DNA of 64,000 bases from Pseudomonas oryzihabitans (GCF_006384975.1 NZ_CP021645.1:5112001-5176000), one strand, 5' to 3'. Shown: positions 44,700 through 56,018, numbered from the stretch's first letter. Notes: generated by a model from the sequence alone, not told the origin. A program made the numbers and translations.

Positions 44700-46078
44700 T
44701 CAGGCCTGGGCGGCATGAGCAAGACTGGGAAAGACGAGGGTGAAGCGGGTGCAGCCTTCTGCCGAGGTGCAGTGGATGCTGCCGCCGTGGGACTCCATCA
44801 GGGAGCGGGCGATGGCCAGCCCCAGCCCGGCATTGCCCTGGCCTTCCCGGCGGGCCGGATCGCCGCGATAGAAGCGGTCGAAGAGATGGTCGAGGTGTTC
44901 GGGCGCTATGGTCCGCCCCGGATTTTCCACCGCCAGCTCCACCTGTTGCCCACGCTCCGCGAGGCTGACGAAGATCCGTCCGCCGCCCGGGGTGTAGCGC
45001 AGTGCATTGGACAGCAGGTTGGCGACCACCTGCTGGATCATGACGCTGTCGGCGAGCACCCGGCCGTCACCGCTCAGGTGCAGTTCGACGCCCTGGTCCT
45101 CGGCGAGCAGTTCGTAGTAGTCGAAGAGTTTCTGCACCACGGTCCGCAACTCCAGTGGCTGACGGTCGAGGGCGATCAGGCCGTGATCCGCCTTGGCCAG
45201 CAGCAACAGGCGGTCGATGAGGATCGACAGTCGATTCAATTCTTCCAGGTTGGATTGCAGATTCTCTTCGTAGACCTCGGGCGTCCGCGGCTGCGCCAGC
45301 ACCACCTCGGTATGGGTGCGCAGGTTGCTGATCGGGGTGCGCAATTCGTGGGCGATATCGGCCGAGAAGTTGGAGAGGCGCCCGAAGGAGTTGTCCAGGC
45401 GCCCGAGCATGGCATTGAAGGCCATGATGAGCTCGCGCAATTCGTCGGGTACGGGTGCGAGAGGGATCTGGCGCTTCAGCGAGCCCGCCGACATGGAAGC
45501 GGCCGTGTGGGTGACCGTCCTGACCGGCTTGAGTCCGTTACGGGCGACCAACCACCCCAGCGCGGCGCTCAGCAGGGTGCTGGCGCCCAGCACGATCCAG
45601 AACCAGCGCTGGAGCACGGTGAAGAAATGCGCGTGGGTGGTGACGTCCAGCAGCAGCCAGAGGGTGAGGGGCGGCGTGCCTGCCGCCAGAGTCAGCGGCG
45701 CGCTGATGGCCTTGTAGCGGTGATGACCCTGCACCCACTCCCAGGTGCCGTCGCCCTGGCGCTCCCGCTCGACGGGGGGCAGCGTGGCGCCGGCCGGCTC
45801 GGTGAAATAGGGGGAGCCATCGGCGGCGAGCACCAGCACGGTGAGGTCCGGATGGGCACCCAGCAGGGTGTGCCAGCGGGCACGCAGCTCGTCCGGGTCG
45901 GCGGCGGACTCGCTGGCGATCCGGTTGACGGCGGCCAGCTTTTCCCTGAGGACCTGGGTATCCAGGGCGTGGAAGTGATGGCGACTCAGGGCCTCGAAGG
46001 CCAGCCCGACGACGACGAGTACGACGGCGACCGCGGCCACGAACAGCAGGCTCAGGCGCAGGGTGAGAGAACCCGGTT

Positions 46079-46082
<4 letters not shown>
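44700..46082 (-). CDS. copS: copper-sensing histidine kinase (heavy-metal sensor family)
   Basis: 460 residues. Membrane helices at about 9-31 and 160-180 flank a periplasmic sensor loop. HAMP follows, then HisKA with phospho-acceptor His245 ([13 protein letters not shown]) and the ATPase domain with [11 protein letters not shown]. Its ATG overlaps the copR stop (ATGA). Last gene of copABCDRS; phosphorylates CopR in response to periplasmic copper. Confidence 0.92.
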
Positions 46083-46762
<680 letters not shown>

Positions 46763-46811
46763 GTGGGGCCTCGAGGTACGCAAGCTGTGGGAATTGAAGC
46801 GGATGGCGGCA

Positions 46812-47738
46812 TCAGGCCTGGGGATCCGGATCGAGTGTACCGAGCCAGGCGACCAACGCGAGTATGACAACGGCGGCTGCCAGTTCTAGGCCGATGCTCA
46901 GCCGCAGCCGACGGACTGCCCAGGCGGGGCCCCGGCTGTCCATTGTCGCGGCGAGGGCGGGCGTCAGCCACCAGCGATTGAGCGTCGCCAGGCCGAGCAT
47001 GGCCAGGAATAGGCCGAGCTTACCGAGCAACAGGACGCCATAGCGACCCTCCAGCAGGGGCGCCAGCCGTGGACCGACGATGAACAGGTACTTGACCAGG
47101 CCGGTCGCTGCCGCCAGGGCCACGAACAGGGCTCCGGCCGTGCTGAATCCGGCCAGAGATCGGGCCAGGCGCCGCGTCGCCGGCCCCTCCGTCGGCGGCC
47201 CGCTGAACAAGAGCCAGGCGAAGGCCAGCAGCGCCCCGAACCAGCCAGCGGATACCCAGAGGTGAACGAGGGTGGCGCCGAGGTGCCAGAGGCGCCTTGG
47301 GGCGTCATCCATGACGCCATGGCCTGCCCAGGCCAGGGTGGCGAGGGCGGCGGCACCCAGCACCGCGATGCCTAGCAGGCTGGCGCTCGGCGAGCGGCGG
47401 TAGGCCAGGCAGGCGAGCAATACACCCAATAGCGCCGCCAGCCGTACCAGGCTGGCCAGGCCCGCAGCGGTCTGGGTCGCCACCAGCGGCACCTGGGGCC
47501 AGGCCTCCGCCCAGGCGCTGGCCCCGCTCAAGACGGTGGCCAGTTGCAGCAGGGCGAGCGCCGAGAGCGGTAGGGCGAGCCCGGCGCAGGCGGCCAGCAG
47601 CGGGGTGAACGGCAGGACCACGCCCGAGCGCCGCGCGGAGCGGTCGAGTCCATAGAGGCCGAACAGGGCCAGCCCGAATAGCGCCATGAGCACGGCGTAC
47701 AGGCTACCTCTGAGGGCGATACTCCAGGGGTCGGCCAC
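46812..47738 (-). CDS. copD: copper resistance protein CopD (inner-membrane copper uptake)
   Basis: 308 residues, eight predicted membrane segments, with conserved histidines in the central helices ([17 protein letters not shown]). The GTG start at 47738 lies one base after the copC stop, so the two are coupled. With CopC it moves copper across the inner membrane, probably to load periplasmic or cytosolic enzymes. Confidence 0.88.
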   Translation of the reverse strand: MADPWSIALRGSLYAVLMALFGLALFGLYGLDRSARRSGVVLPFTPLLAACAGLALPLSALALLQLATVLSGASAWAEAWPQVPLVATQTAAGLASLVRLAALLGVLLACLAYRRSPSASLLGIAVLGAAALATLAWAGHGVMDDAPRRLWHLGATLVHLWVSAGWFGALLAFAWLLFSGPPTEGPATRRLARSLAGFSTAGALFVALAAATGLVKYLFIVGPRLAPLLEGRYGVLLLGKLGLFLAMLGLATLNRWWLTPALAATMDSRGPAWAVRRLRLSIGLELAAAVVILALVAWLGTLDPDPQA

Positions 47739-47739
47739 C

Positions 47740-48117
47740 TCAGCGGATCTTGAAGGTCAGGCTACCGGTCACGGGATGGGTGTCCGCCGAGACGGCGCGC
47801 CAATCGACCCGATAGGTACCGTCCGCCAGAGGGGCTGCGGGCGTGATCAGCATGACCTTGGGATTGTCGCTGCCGGAGACGGTCGCCTTGACCGGCATCG
47901 GTGGATGCTCCATGCCGGGCATGGCGGTCATGCTGAGCTTGGCGCCGGAGAACTGGCTGACCAGGTTCTCGGAGAAGTGCAGTTCGATGCGTGCGGGGGC
48001 GGCGCCTTCGCTGCGGTCGGCCGGGGTGGCGGAGAGCAGCTTGGGATGGGCCAGCGCCGCGGCACCCAGGCCTGACAGCAGGAGGACGGCGAACGTCCGC
48101 AGCAGAGGATTGGACAT
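47740..48117 (-). CDS. copC: periplasmic copper-binding protein CopC
   Basis: 125 residues. A signal peptide ends after residue 23, leaving His24 as the mature N-terminus, the first ligand of the Cu(II) histidine brace; the DTHPVTG histidine supplies the other. A short Met-rich loop (MPGMEHPPM, 66-74) is the probable Cu(I) site. Works with CopD. Confidence 0.92.
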   Translation of the reverse strand: MSNPLLRTFAVLLLSGLGAAALAHPKLLSATPADRSEGAAPARIELHFSENLVSQFSGAKLSMTAMPGMEHPPMPVKATVSGSDNPKVMLITPAAPLADGTYRVDWRAVSADTHPVTGSLTFKIR

Positions 48118-48162
48118 GGAAACTCCTTGTAGGGGTTGAGCCGAGCGAGAGGAACGTAAGCC

Positions 48163-49230
48163 TTAGAACCAGAAACGCAGGCCGAGCACCAGGCGGGTAT
48201 CGCTGATCTCCGCGCCTTCCTCCCGCGCCAGGCGGGCGGTCTCGCCATGGCTGCGATTCCAGGTCACGCCGACATAGGGTGCGAATTCCCGACGAATCTC
48301 GTAGCGTAGGCGCAGCCCCGCTTCGGTTTCCGCCAGCCCCGCACCGACGCTGCGGCGGGGATCGTCCCGGCCGTAGAGATCCACCTCGACGGAGGGCTGC
48401 AGGATCAGGCGATTGGTCAGCAGGAGGTCGTACTCGCCTTTCAGGCGCAGCGCGGTCTGGCCGCCTTCGCCGAGGAAGGCGGTGGCCTCGGCCTCGACGT
48501 TGTACAGCGCCAGTCCCTGCAGGCCGAGGGCGGCCCAGGTCTGCGCTGGACCGGGTTTGAAGTCCTGGCGGAGTCCGCCCACCACGTCCCACCAGGGGCT
48601 TATGGCGTGCCCCCAGAGCGTCTGGAGTTCCGCCGCCTCGGTGACGCCGCGGCTGCGCTCGCCTTCCGAGCGCAACCACAGCCGGTCGATGTCGCCGCCG
48701 ACCCAGCCCTTGAGATCCCAATTCAGGGCGCTGCCTTCAGCGGCGTCCTGCCATTCCAGCCGGTCGACCAGCAGCAGGCTGTTCAGGGCCTTGTCGTGCA
48801 CGGCGTGCCCGTGGCCACCCTGGTAGACCGCCGCCCGGTCGGCGTCGGTCAGGGCCGGGATGGGTGTGCGACTGCGCGAGGTCGCCGGGGGTTTAGCGTG
48901 GTCCATGCCCTGCATCTTGGAATGGTCCATGCCTGGCATCTGGGAGTGGTCCATGCCCTGCATTTTGGAGTGATCCATGCCCTGCATTTGGGAGTGGTCC
49001 ATACCCTGCATTTGGGAGTGATCCATGCCCTGCATCTTGGAGTGATCCATACCCTGCATCTGGGAATGATCCATGCCCTGCATCTGGGAAGGCTCCATCC
49101 CCTGCATCTGGGAAGGCTCCATCCCCTGCATCCCATCCTGGTCTTGGACGGCGAAGGCGCTGCCGGACAGCACCAGCAGGGCGGTAGCGATCAGCGGGCT
49201 GGGGCGGCGCAGGCGAACGTGGCTGCTCAT
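48163..49230 (-). CDS. copB: outer-membrane copper resistance protein CopB
   Basis: 355 residues with a signal peptide (about 1-27). Residues 34-113 are ten tandem octapeptides of the type MQGMDHSQ/K (the first two MQGMEPSQ), a methionine/histidine copper sponge. The C-terminal 220 residues form the CopB barrel ending in the aromatic FWF. It stores or exports copper at the outer membrane. Located directly after copA (4-bp gap). Confidence 0.93.
   Translation of the reverse strand: MSSHVRLRRPSPLIATALLVLSGSAFAVQDQDGMQGMEPSQMQGMEPSQMQGMDHSQMQGMDHSKMQGMDHSQMQGMDHSQMQGMDHSKMQGMDHSQMPGMDHSKMQGMDHAKPPATSRSRTPIPALTDADRAAVYQGGHGHAVHDKALNSLLLVDRLEWQDAAEGSALNWDLKGWVGGDIDRLWLRSEGERSRGVTEAAELQTLWGHAISPWWDVVGGLRQDFKPGPAQTWAALGLQGLALYNVEAEATAFLGEGGQTALRLKGEYDLLLTNRLILQPSVEVDLYGRDDPRRSVGAGLAETEAGLRLRYEIRREFAPYVGVTWNRSHGETARLAREEGAEISDTRLVLGLRFWF
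48892..49131 (-). repeat. 24-bp coding tandem repeats in copB
   Basis: Ten in-frame 24-bp units encoding the MQGM-containing octapeptides. Their near-identity makes unit number prone to change by slippage. Confidence 0.9.
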
Positions 49231-49234
49231 GGCT

Positions 49235-50959
49235 TCATTCCTCCACCCGGACTTCGCGGAACATGCCCATTTCCATGTGATAGAGCAGGTGACAGTGATA
49301 GGCCCAGCGCCCCAGGGCGTCGGCGGTGACGCGATAGCTGCGGCGCGCGCCTGGCGGCATGTCGATGGTGTGCTTGCGCACCTGGAAATTGCCGTGCTCG
49401 TCTTCCAGATCGCTCCAGAGGCCGTGCAGATGGATGGGGTGGGTCATCATGGTGTCGTTCACCAGCACGATCCTCACCCTTTCGCCATAGGTGAGGCGCA
49501 GGGGTTCGGCATCGGAGAACTTGATGCCGTCGAACGACCAGGCGAACTTCTCCATATGGCCGGTGAGATGGAGTTCGATGGTACGACCCGGCTCACGCCC
49601 ATCCGGATCTTCGAAGCGGCTGCGCAGGTCGGCGTAGGTCAGCACCCGGCGACCGTTGTCGCGCAGGCCGATGCCGGGGTCGTCGAGCTTGGGTGCGGTC
49701 ATCATCGCCTGCATGTCGACCAGGGGATTGCCGGTCTCGCTGGCAGGATGGATCTGGACCTGCATCCCGCCGCTGGCCGCCTGGCCATGGCCCTCATGTC
49801 CCTCATGGCCGGACGCCATGGCCGCCATCTCATGACCGCCGTGACCGCCGTGCGCCATGCCCATGTCGGCCATGGTCAGCAGCGGCCGCGGATCCAGCGG
49901 CGGAACGGGGGCGACCAGGCCCTCGCGTACCGCCAGGGTGCCGCGGGCATAGCCGGTGCGATCCATGGCCTGGGCGAAGACGGTGTAGGCCTCTGCCACC
50001 GGCTCGACGATGACGTCGTAGGTCTCCGCCACCGCGATGCGAAATTCCTCGACCTCGACCGGCTCGACGTACAGCCCGTCCGCCGCAACCACCGTCATCT
50101 TCAGCCCCGGGATGCGGATATCGAAGTAGCTCATGGCCGAGCCGTTGATGAATCGGAGCCGCAGTTTCTCGCCGGGGCGGAACAGCCCGGTCCAATTCCG
50201 CGCGGGCGCCAGGCCATTGAGGAGATAGGTGTAGGTGGCACCACTGACGTCGGCGATGTCGGTGGGATTCATCTTCATTTCCGCCCACATCTTGCGGTCG
50301 GCCAGGGTCGCCGCCCAGCCGTCCTGCGCGACATCGTCGATGAAATCGCCCAGGGTCCGCTTGTGGAAGTTGTAGTAGTCGGCCTGCTTCTTCAGGGTGC
50401 GCATCAGCGCCGCGGGATCTTCGTCGGTCCAGTCGGTGAGCATCAGCACCAGGTCCCGATCGTATTGGAAGGGTTCGGGGTCCTTGGCCTCGATGACCAG
50501 GGGACCATAGACCCCCTGCTGCTCCTGGAAGCCCGAATGGCTGTGATACCAGTAGGTGCCGTTCTGCTTGAGGGTGAAGCGGTAGAGATAGCTGCCGCCG
50601 GGTTCGATACCGGCGAAGCTCAGGCCCGGCACTCCGTCCATGTTGGGCGGCAGGATGATGCCGTGCCAGTGGATGGAGGTCGGGACAGTCAGCTGGTTGC
50701 GCACCCTCAGGGTGACGGTATCGCCTTCCTTGCAGCGCAGCAGTGGACCTGGCAGACCGCCGTTGATCGCCATGGCCGTACGCGGCGTGCCGGTGATGTT
50801 GACCGGTAACTCGTCGATGGCCAGTTCGAAGTGGGTGCCGGTCAAGCCGTCGAGGGCAGGGGTGGCCCAGGTCGGCGCGCGCCACAGTCCGAGACCACCG
50901 AGCGCGCCGGTGGCAGCCAGGCCCTTGACGAAGGTACGACGAGACAGGTGGCGAGGCAT
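49235..50959 (-). CDS. copA: multicopper oxidase CopA
   Basis: 574 residues with a Tat signal (SRRTFVKG at 6-13). Periplasmic Cu(I) oxidase. All copper-ligand motifs are present: HWHG 97-100, YHSHSG 138-143, HPIHLHG and, at the end, HCH 555-557 with His561 and axial Met566. A Met/His-rich region (about 375-425) is typical of CopA/PcoA. First gene of the operon, under the cop box at 51051. Confidence 0.95.
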   Translation of the reverse strand: MPRHLSRRTFVKGLAATGALGGLGLWRAPTWATPALDGLTGTHFELAIDELPVNITGTPRTAMAINGGLPGPLLRCKEGDTVTLRVRNQLTVPTSIHWHGIILPPNMDGVPGLSFAGIEPGGSYLYRFTLKQNGTYWYHSHSGFQEQQGVYGPLVIEAKDPEPFQYDRDLVLMLTDWTDEDPAALMRTLKKQADYYNFHKRTLGDFIDDVAQDGWAATLADRKMWAEMKMNPTDIADVSGATYTYLLNGLAPARNWTGLFRPGEKLRLRFINGSAMSYFDIRIPGLKMTVVAADGLYVEPVEVEEFRIAVAETYDVIVEPVAEAYTVFAQAMDRTGYARGTLAVREGLVAPVPPLDPRPLLTMADMGMAHGGHGGHEMAAMASGHEGHEGHGQAASGGMQVQIHPASETGNPLVDMQAMMTAPKLDDPGIGLRDNGRRVLTYADLRSRFEDPDGREPGRTIELHLTGHMEKFAWSFDGIKFSDAEPLRLTYGERVRIVLVNDTMMTHPIHLHGLWSDLEDEHGNFQVRKHTIDMPPGARRSYRVTADALGRWAYHCHLLYHMEMGMFREVRVEE

Positions 50960-51050
50960 GGCGCGCTATTCCAGATGACGAGGGAGCAGGACGGCCGCGC
51001 TCGACTGCGCGACCCGGGCCAACTCTGGCATAGCGGGGCGGGGGGTGCGA

Positions 51051-51064
51051 TTACAGTTGTGTAA
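51051..51064 (-). promoter_or_regulatory. cop box (CopR-binding site) upstream of copA
   Basis: Perfect palindrome TTACA-GTTG-TGTAA, about 92 bases upstream of the copA start. Matches the CusR/CopR-type heavy-metal box. The downstream acetyltransferase gene ends only 14 bases away. Confidence 0.7.
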
Positions 51065-51078
51065 GGTTCGCGGCTGGC

Positions 51079-51585
51079 TCAGTCGCGCAATGGCTTGGCC
51101 AGGATCCGCGACTGGCCGTGGAACGCCTGCCGGGCATAGAAGGCCTGGGCGTCCCTGTTGAATTCCATGACTTCCAGGCGCAATTCGTCGGCGTCGTTGG
51201 CCTTGGCCCAGGCTTCCACCTGGGCCAGCAGGCGGGCGCCCACGCCGTGGCGTCTGTGGCTGGCGGCCACCACCAGACTGCCGATCCGGCAGAGCACCAG
51301 TGGCTGCAGGAAGGAAATTCCCCGGGTATCGGACAGGCGCGCGGTGACGAAGCCCACCAGCTCGTCGCGCTGCTCGGCGACGAACAGCACGCCATCTTCG
51401 GGCTCCAGTTGCGCCGCCCAATAGTCCTGGTCGCGCCAGCCGCCCGAGGGCGCGGCGAAGGTTTCCGGCGCCTGCTCGTGGTGGTGTTCGGCGAGTTGTT
51501 CGGCCAGGGTGCAGAGGGCGGCGAGGTCGGTGACGACGGCGGGGCGGATACGCAAGAGCGGTGCTCGCAACAGGAAGTGACCCTT
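51079..51585 (-). CDS. GNAT-family N-acetyltransferase
   Basis: 168 residues from a GTG at 51585; the start is uncertain, because the frame is open upstream without a good ATG. Acetyl-CoA loop RRHGVGARLLAQVE and the usual C-terminal ELRLEVMEFNRDAQAFY segment. Substrate unknown. It follows the small hypothetical gene at 51609 and may be co-transcribed. Confidence 0.75.
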   Translation of the reverse strand, partial: KGHFLLRAPLLRIRPAVVTDLAALCTLAEQLAEHHHEQAPETFAAPSGGWRDQDYWAAQLEPEDGVLFVAEQRDELVGFVTARLSDTRGISFLQPLVLCRIGSLVVAASHRRHGVGARLLAQVEAWAKANDADELRLEVMEFNRDAQAFYARQAFHGQSRILAKPLRD

Positions 51586-51608
51586 CACCTTACGCCCCGC
51601 GACGCGGG

Positions 51609-51941
51609 TCAGGAAGCCTGGGCATCCGCGTCGAGTTGGCCATACCAGTCGGCGTAGGGGGTGTTCTTCGCCAGGTGGCGGTTGTAGTCGGGTGCGCCAT
51701 CCGTCCACCAGACCGGGCCACGCTCGCCGAGGGCGCGCTTGGCGGCGTCCACCGCGGCGCGGGCGCTGCGCAAGGCTTCCTCATCACCTTGGCGCTTGGC
51801 CACGCCGACCTGGCGGCGGGCCTCCATCAGGTCGTGGGTCAGGGCCGTGCGGCGGTCGCTGGGCAGGCTGGGGTCGGTGCAGCGCCACAGCCGGCCCCTG
51901 ACCACGAAATAGCGTCCGTCCGGGGTGGTGGGGTAGCGCAT
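51609..51941 (-). CDS. conserved hypothetical protein
   Basis: 110 residues from the ATG at 51941. Opening MRYPTTPDGRYFVVRGRLWR and central helical segment; closing GAPDYNRHLAKNTPYADWY. Looks like a conserved small protein found in proteobacteria, function unknown. Part of a closely packed minus-strand cluster with the GNAT and DUF2726 genes. Confidence 0.65.
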   Translation of the reverse strand: MRYPTTPDGRYFVVRGRLWRCTDPSLPSDRRTALTHDLMEARRQVGVAKRQGDEEALRSARAAVDAAKRALGERGPVWWTDGAPDYNRHLAKNTPYADWYGQLDADAQAS

Positions 51942-51955
51942 GGGCAGGCCTCGGG

Positions 51956-52612
51956 TCAGTCGTCGATGTCGAGCAGGGCGCGGCAATCCGGATAATTCGA
52001 GCAGGCCCAGAATTCCCGGCCCTGGTGGCGCCCACTACGGGCGCGGCGGCGCACCATGGGCGCCTGGCATTCGGGGCATTCCGGGGCCAGGGCCTGGCTC
52101 GGCTCGCTCGCGCGCTGGCGTGGACGACGACCGCCGAACACGGCTTCGCGCACGGCGCTGGCGGAATAGCGCGCCGCGGCCGGGATCTCCACCAGCCGTA
52201 GCTGAGCGGCTTCGCAGACCGAGCGCACGAAGCGATCACGCTGCTGCCGGTGACGTTGCAGGTGGGATCTGTCGTTGAGTTCCACCACCGCATGCACGGC
52301 GAGGTCGTCGCGACGGCAGATGGCGAAGTCGAAATGCTTGGCGTTGATGCGGTTCTGGGCGATCAGATAGCGCCGCCGATCACGCAGCGGCAGGGTCTGG
52401 ACCACGTCGGCGATGCGCACCTTGCCGAAGACCCGGTAGTCGGCGCCCACGGCTTCGTCGAGCACGGCGAGAAAGGCTTGTTCGGCGGGGGTGAAGAGGG
52501 CTTCGACCTGGCGATAGGGAAAGGCGGCCTGACGGCGGCGTTGCCACCACCAGCTTGCCCCGAGCAGCAGCAGTCCGGCCAGGACCAGCAGGGGCAGGTA
52601 ACGCTCGTACAT
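51956..52612 (-). CDS. DUF2726 nuclease-like protein with C4 zinc finger
   Basis: 218 residues from the ATG at 52612, with GGAG upstream. One N-terminal membrane helix (about 5-22), then DUF2726 (about 35-165; conserved FDFAICRRDD and VELNDRSH, a restriction-endonuclease-like pattern). A topoisomerase-type zinc ribbon follows (CPEC ... CSNYPDC). Probably a membrane-tethered nucleic-acid-processing enzyme; exact role unknown. Confidence 0.8.
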   Translation of the reverse strand: MYERYLPLLVLAGLLLLGASWWWQRRRQAAFPYRQVEALFTPAEQAFLAVLDEAVGADYRVFGKVRIADVVQTLPLRDRRRYLIAQNRINAKHFDFAICRRDDLAVHAVVELNDRSHLQRHRQQRDRFVRSVCEAAQLRLVEIPAAARYSASAVREAVFGGRRPRQRASEPSQALAPECPECQAPMVRRRARSGRHQGREFWACSNYPDCRALLDIDD

Positions 52613-52682
52613 CGTGAACTCCAACAGCGGGGCGCCATGATAGTGACTTCCGGCGCGGGGCGGCAGCGCTGGCGACGAAGCG

Positions 52683-53063
52683 TCAGTCGTGCCGCGGCAG
52701 CTGGCGCTGCAGGTCGTCCAGGCGCAGCAGGGTCATGGACTTGAGACAGCTCAGATATTGCAGCTGCTGCATGGCGCCGCTGAAACCGCGGGTGGCGGTG
52801 GCGCAACGGGGGGCGCGGTCGTCCTGCCAAAGCTTTTGCAGGCGTTCGACATTGGCGCGCTGGGCGGGTTGGGTGGCCGCCAGCCGTCTGGCGTAGGCCT
52901 CGTCGAGGCGGGTCTCGGCCGTAGTCAGATCCAGGGCGGCGCAGGCGGCCAGTTGGGAGTCGTTACCCTGGCGATCGCATGCGACCGGTGTCTTTTCGGC
53001 GGCGAACGTAGCGCTCGCTAACAGCAGGCCGAGGAGCAGGGCGGGCAAGTGGGAAGCGGTCAT
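52683..53063 (-). CDS. LprI/DUF1311-family secreted protein
   Basis: 126 residues with a signal peptide (about 1-22) and four cysteines positioned as in the LprI N-terminal domain (CDRQGNDSQLAACAALDL, then CATAT and SCLKS). Some members inhibit lysozyme; others have unrelated roles. Periplasmic. Function here unproven. Confidence 0.75.
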   Translation of the reverse strand: MTASHLPALLLGLLLASATFAAEKTPVACDRQGNDSQLAACAALDLTTAETRLDEAYARRLAATQPAQRANVERLQKLWQDDRAPRCATATRGFSGAMQQLQYLSCLKSMTLLRLDDLQRQLPRHD

Positions 53064-53117
53064 GGAGGATGGCGATAGCGGCGGCGGTCTCCCTAGACTG
53101 CCGCAAAGAGCGGGTGC

Positions 53118-54074
53118 TCACCAGGCACCGCCGGTCTCCTGCTGATCGCCATGGGTGTCGCGGAAGCTGCGCACCTGCTCCAGCAACCAGGCGATCCAGC
53201 GCTGCACCGGCGCTTCCACCGGACCCTTGGGCAATACCAGGAAGTAGGCCTGGGGCGAAAGCTGGTTGAACCGGTCCGGCAGTGGGCGAATCAGGGCACC
53301 ACTGGCCAGCAGCCGCTGGGCCAGCACGCAACCGCCGAGGGCGACGCCCTTGCCGGCCGCCGCCTGTTGCAACGCCATGCCACTCAGGGAATAGCGCGGG
53401 CCGCGCAGGCTGTCGCTGAGGCTGACGTCCTGGCTGGCGAACCAGTCCTGCCAGGCATTGAATCTGCTGCTGGGCCGACCCGCCCGCCAGCCGCCAGGCC
53501 ATTCGGCGTGCAGCAGTGGATAGTCGAGCAAGGCCGCGGGTGCGGAAAGAGGGGCGGTGATCAGCGCCGGGCTGCAGACCGGAAAGATCCACTCGCGCAG
53601 CAGCAGCCGGGTTTCGCCATCCTGCCAGTCACCGCGGCCATAGCGGATCGCCGCCTGGGCGCCGCCCTCGGTGCCGAGGGGGACGATGGCGGAGGAGGCG
53701 TCGAGAAAGACCTCGATATCCGGATGCTGGCGCTGGAAGTCTTCCAGGCGCGGCAGCAGCCACTCCTGGCCGAAGGTGGGCGGCGCGCTGACGGTGAGCA
53801 CGCTGCTCTTGAGCCGCGCCCGGGCCACGGCGCGGGTCAGGCCGTCGAGATGGGGGGCGATCTCGGTGGCCAGGGCACGCCCCTGCACGGTGAGACGCAC
53901 CCCCTGGGGTAGGCGCTCGAACAGGCTCTGGCCCAGTTCTTCCTCCAACAGGCGGATCTGCCGGCTGATGGCCCCAGCGGTGACGTGCAGCTCGTCCGCG
54001 GCCTTGGCGAAGTGCTGGTGGCGGGCGGCGGCGGCGAAAGCGCGCAGGGCGTTGAGGGGGAGGGCGGTGGTCAC
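53118..54074 (-). CDS. LysR-family regulator, GcvA-like
   Basis: 318 residues with N-terminal HTH (FAKAADELHVTAGAISRQIRLLEEELG) and effector domain. The LNALRAFAAAARHQHF opening is the GcvA/AmpR subtype. Divergent from two EamA exporters; likely controls them. Inducer unknown. Confidence 0.85.
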   Translation of the reverse strand: MTTALPLNALRAFAAAARHQHFAKAADELHVTAGAISRQIRLLEEELGQSLFERLPQGVRLTVQGRALATEIAPHLDGLTRAVARARLKSSVLTVSAPPTFGQEWLLPRLEDFQRQHPDIEVFLDASSAIVPLGTEGGAQAAIRYGRGDWQDGETRLLLREWIFPVCSPALITAPLSAPAALLDYPLLHAEWPGGWRAGRPSSRFNAWQDWFASQDVSLSDSLRGPRYSLSGMALQQAAAGKGVALGGCVLAQRLLASGALIRPLPDRFNQLSPQAYFLVLPKGPVEAPVQRWIAWLLEQVRSFRDTHGDQQETGGAW

Positions 54075-54178
54075 GGCGAGCCTTAGTTTTCCTGAGCCTG
54101 ACGCCCATTAAACATCGTTTGTCCGACTTGTTCAGCCCGCTTCACCATGCAGGCGTTGTCTTTTCTGGAGCAGCGCTC

Positions 54179-55081
54179 ATGCGTAAAGAACTCGATGCCC
54201 CCGCAGTGCTGTTGATGCTGGTGCTCTGCCTGGTGTGGGGGCTGCAGCAGACCGCGATCAAGGCCATCGCCGAGCAGGTGGACCCGCTGCTGCAGATCGG
54301 CTGGCGCTCGCTGCTGGCGGCCGGGTTGCTCTATGCCCTGGCCCGCTGGCGCGGCATCCGCTGCCTGGGACGGGACCAGACGCTGGTGCCCGGTCTGCTG
54401 GCCGGCTCGCTGTTCGCCCTGGAATTCCTCTGCATGGCGGTGGGCCTGAAGTACACCAGCGCCGCGCACATGGTGGTGTTCATCTATACCGCGCCGCTGT
54501 TCGCTGCTTGCGGCCTGCACTGGCTGGTGCCGGGGGAGCGGCTGTCGTCGCGCCAGTGGCTGGGCATCGCCCTGGCGAGCGCAGGGGTGGTCTGCGCCTT
54601 CCTGATTGGCCAGCCGAGCGGCACGACCAGTTGGCGGGGCGATCTCATCGGCCTGCTCGGCGGTGCCTGCTGGGGCGCTACCACCGTACTGATCCGCCGC
54701 AGCGCCCTGGCCGAGGCGCCGCCGCTGCGCACCCTGTTCTATCAACTTGGGGTGACCGGGGTGGTGCTGCTGGCCCTGGCCCTGCCGCTCGGCAAGCACC
54801 TGGAGCTGGCCACGCTGGATTCCCTGGCCTGGTCGAGCCTGGCGTTCCAGGTGTTCATCGTCGCGGGGGCGAGCCTGCTCGGCTGGTTCGTGCTGCTCAG
54901 CCGCTACCGCGCCGCGCCCCTGGGTGTGCTGACCCTGCTCACACCGCTGTTCGGCGTGCTGATGGGCGTCTGGCTGCTCAAGGAGACGCCGGGCCCCGGC
55001 TTTCTGCTCGGCGCCGCGCTGGTGCTCAGCGGTCTGCTGATCGTCAGCTATCCTTCCCGCTCGCGAGCCGCGCCCTGCTGA
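54179..55081 (+). CDS. EamA/DMT-family exporter
   Basis: 300 residues from the ATG at 54179, with a TGGAG ribosome site (open frame upstream). Ten membrane helices in two EamA halves. Probably exports an amino acid or other metabolite. Divergent from the GcvA-like regulator and followed 25 bp later by a second EamA gene. Confidence 0.88.
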   Translation: MRKELDAPAVLLMLVLCLVWGLQQTAIKAIAEQVDPLLQIGWRSLLAAGLLYALARWRGIRCLGRDQTLVPGLLAGSLFALEFLCMAVGLKYTSAAHMVVFIYTAPLFAACGLHWLVPGERLSSRQWLGIALASAGVVCAFLIGQPSGTTSWRGDLIGLLGGACWGATTVLIRRSALAEAPPLRTLFYQLGVTGVVLLALALPLGKHLELATLDSLAWSSLAFQVFIVAGASLLGWFVLLSRYRAAPLGVLTLLTPLFGVLMGVWLLKETPGPGFLLGAALVLSGLLIVSYPSRSRAAPC

Positions 55082-55105
55082 CTCGCCTGGCCGTACGAGA
55101 ATTCG

Positions 55106-56002
55106 ATGCCGTCCATCTCCTTGCATCCCTGGCTGTTGCGCCTCATCCCCCTGGTCTTCCTCGCCCTCTGGTCCGCCGGCTTCGCCGTCTCCAAGGTGGG
55201 CCTAGCCTATGCGCCGCCGTTCACCATCCTGACGATGCGCTATGCGCTGGCCTTCAGCGTGCTGCTGGTGGCCTTTCTCATCCTCCGCCCGCCGCTGCCG
55301 CGCACGCGCCGGGAATGGGCGAATCTCGCCGTGGTGGGCTTCTTGATCCAGGGCGTCTATTTCGGCATGAGCTATGGCGCCCTGGTGCTGGGCGCCTCGG
55401 CCAACGTGGTGGCCATGGTCGCCTCGCTGCAGCCGATCCTGGTCGCCCTGGGCGCGCCCCTGCTGGTCGGAGAGCGGGTGGCACCGCTGCAATGGCTGGG
55501 GCTAGCGCTGGGCCTGCTGGGCGCCATCGGGGTGATCCTGGCGCGGGCCAGCGTCGCCGTGGAGTCCGTCCCTGGCATTTTCCTGGCCGTGGGCGCGCTG
55601 CTGGGCATGACCAGCGCGGTGCTCTACGAAAAACGCCTGGGCGTGGCCCAGCATCCGGTGACCAACAACCTGGTGCAATACAGCGTCGGCCTGGTCTGCT
55701 GCGCGCCGGTGGCGCTGCTGTTCGAGCACAATCCGGTGCACTGGGCACCGGCCTTCATCGGCGCCCTGGCCTATCTGGTGCTGGCCAACTCGCTGCTGGC
55801 CATCAGCCTGCTGGTGTGGATGATCCGCGCTGGCGAGGCGGCGCGGGTCAGCGCGCTGTTCTTCTGCGTCCCACCGGGCGCCGCCCTGAGCGCCTGGCTG
55901 CTGCTCGGCGAGACCCTGCCACCGCTGGCCTGGGTCGCCATGGTGATCGCCATCGGCGGGGTGCTGCTAGCGACGCGCTCAGGGGCGAAGGCGGCGCGTT
56001 GA
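55106..56002 (+). CDS. EamA/DMT-family exporter, second copy
   Basis: 298 residues, ten helices, in tandem with the preceding EamA gene but clearly diverged, so not a recent duplication. Both may be co-transcribed under the GcvA-like regulator. Substrate unknown. Confidence 0.85.
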   Translation: MPSISLHPWLLRLIPLVFLALWSAGFAVSKVGLAYAPPFTILTMRYALAFSVLLVAFLILRPPLPRTRREWANLAVVGFLIQGVYFGMSYGALVLGASANVVAMVASLQPILVALGAPLLVGERVAPLQWLGLALGLLGAIGVILARASVAVESVPGIFLAVGALLGMTSAVLYEKRLGVAQHPVTNNLVQYSVGLVCCAPVALLFEHNPVHWAPAFIGALAYLVLANSLLAISLLVWMIRAGEAARVSALFFCVPPGAALSAWLLLGETLPPLAWVAMVIAIGGVLLATRSGAKAAR

Positions 56003-56018
56003 ATCGCGCCGCCCGACC

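Noticed and set aside
48892..49131. possible short-repeat CRISPR array
   Set aside because: 24-bp units without spacers, in frame in copB and encoding a Met-rich metal-binding segment.
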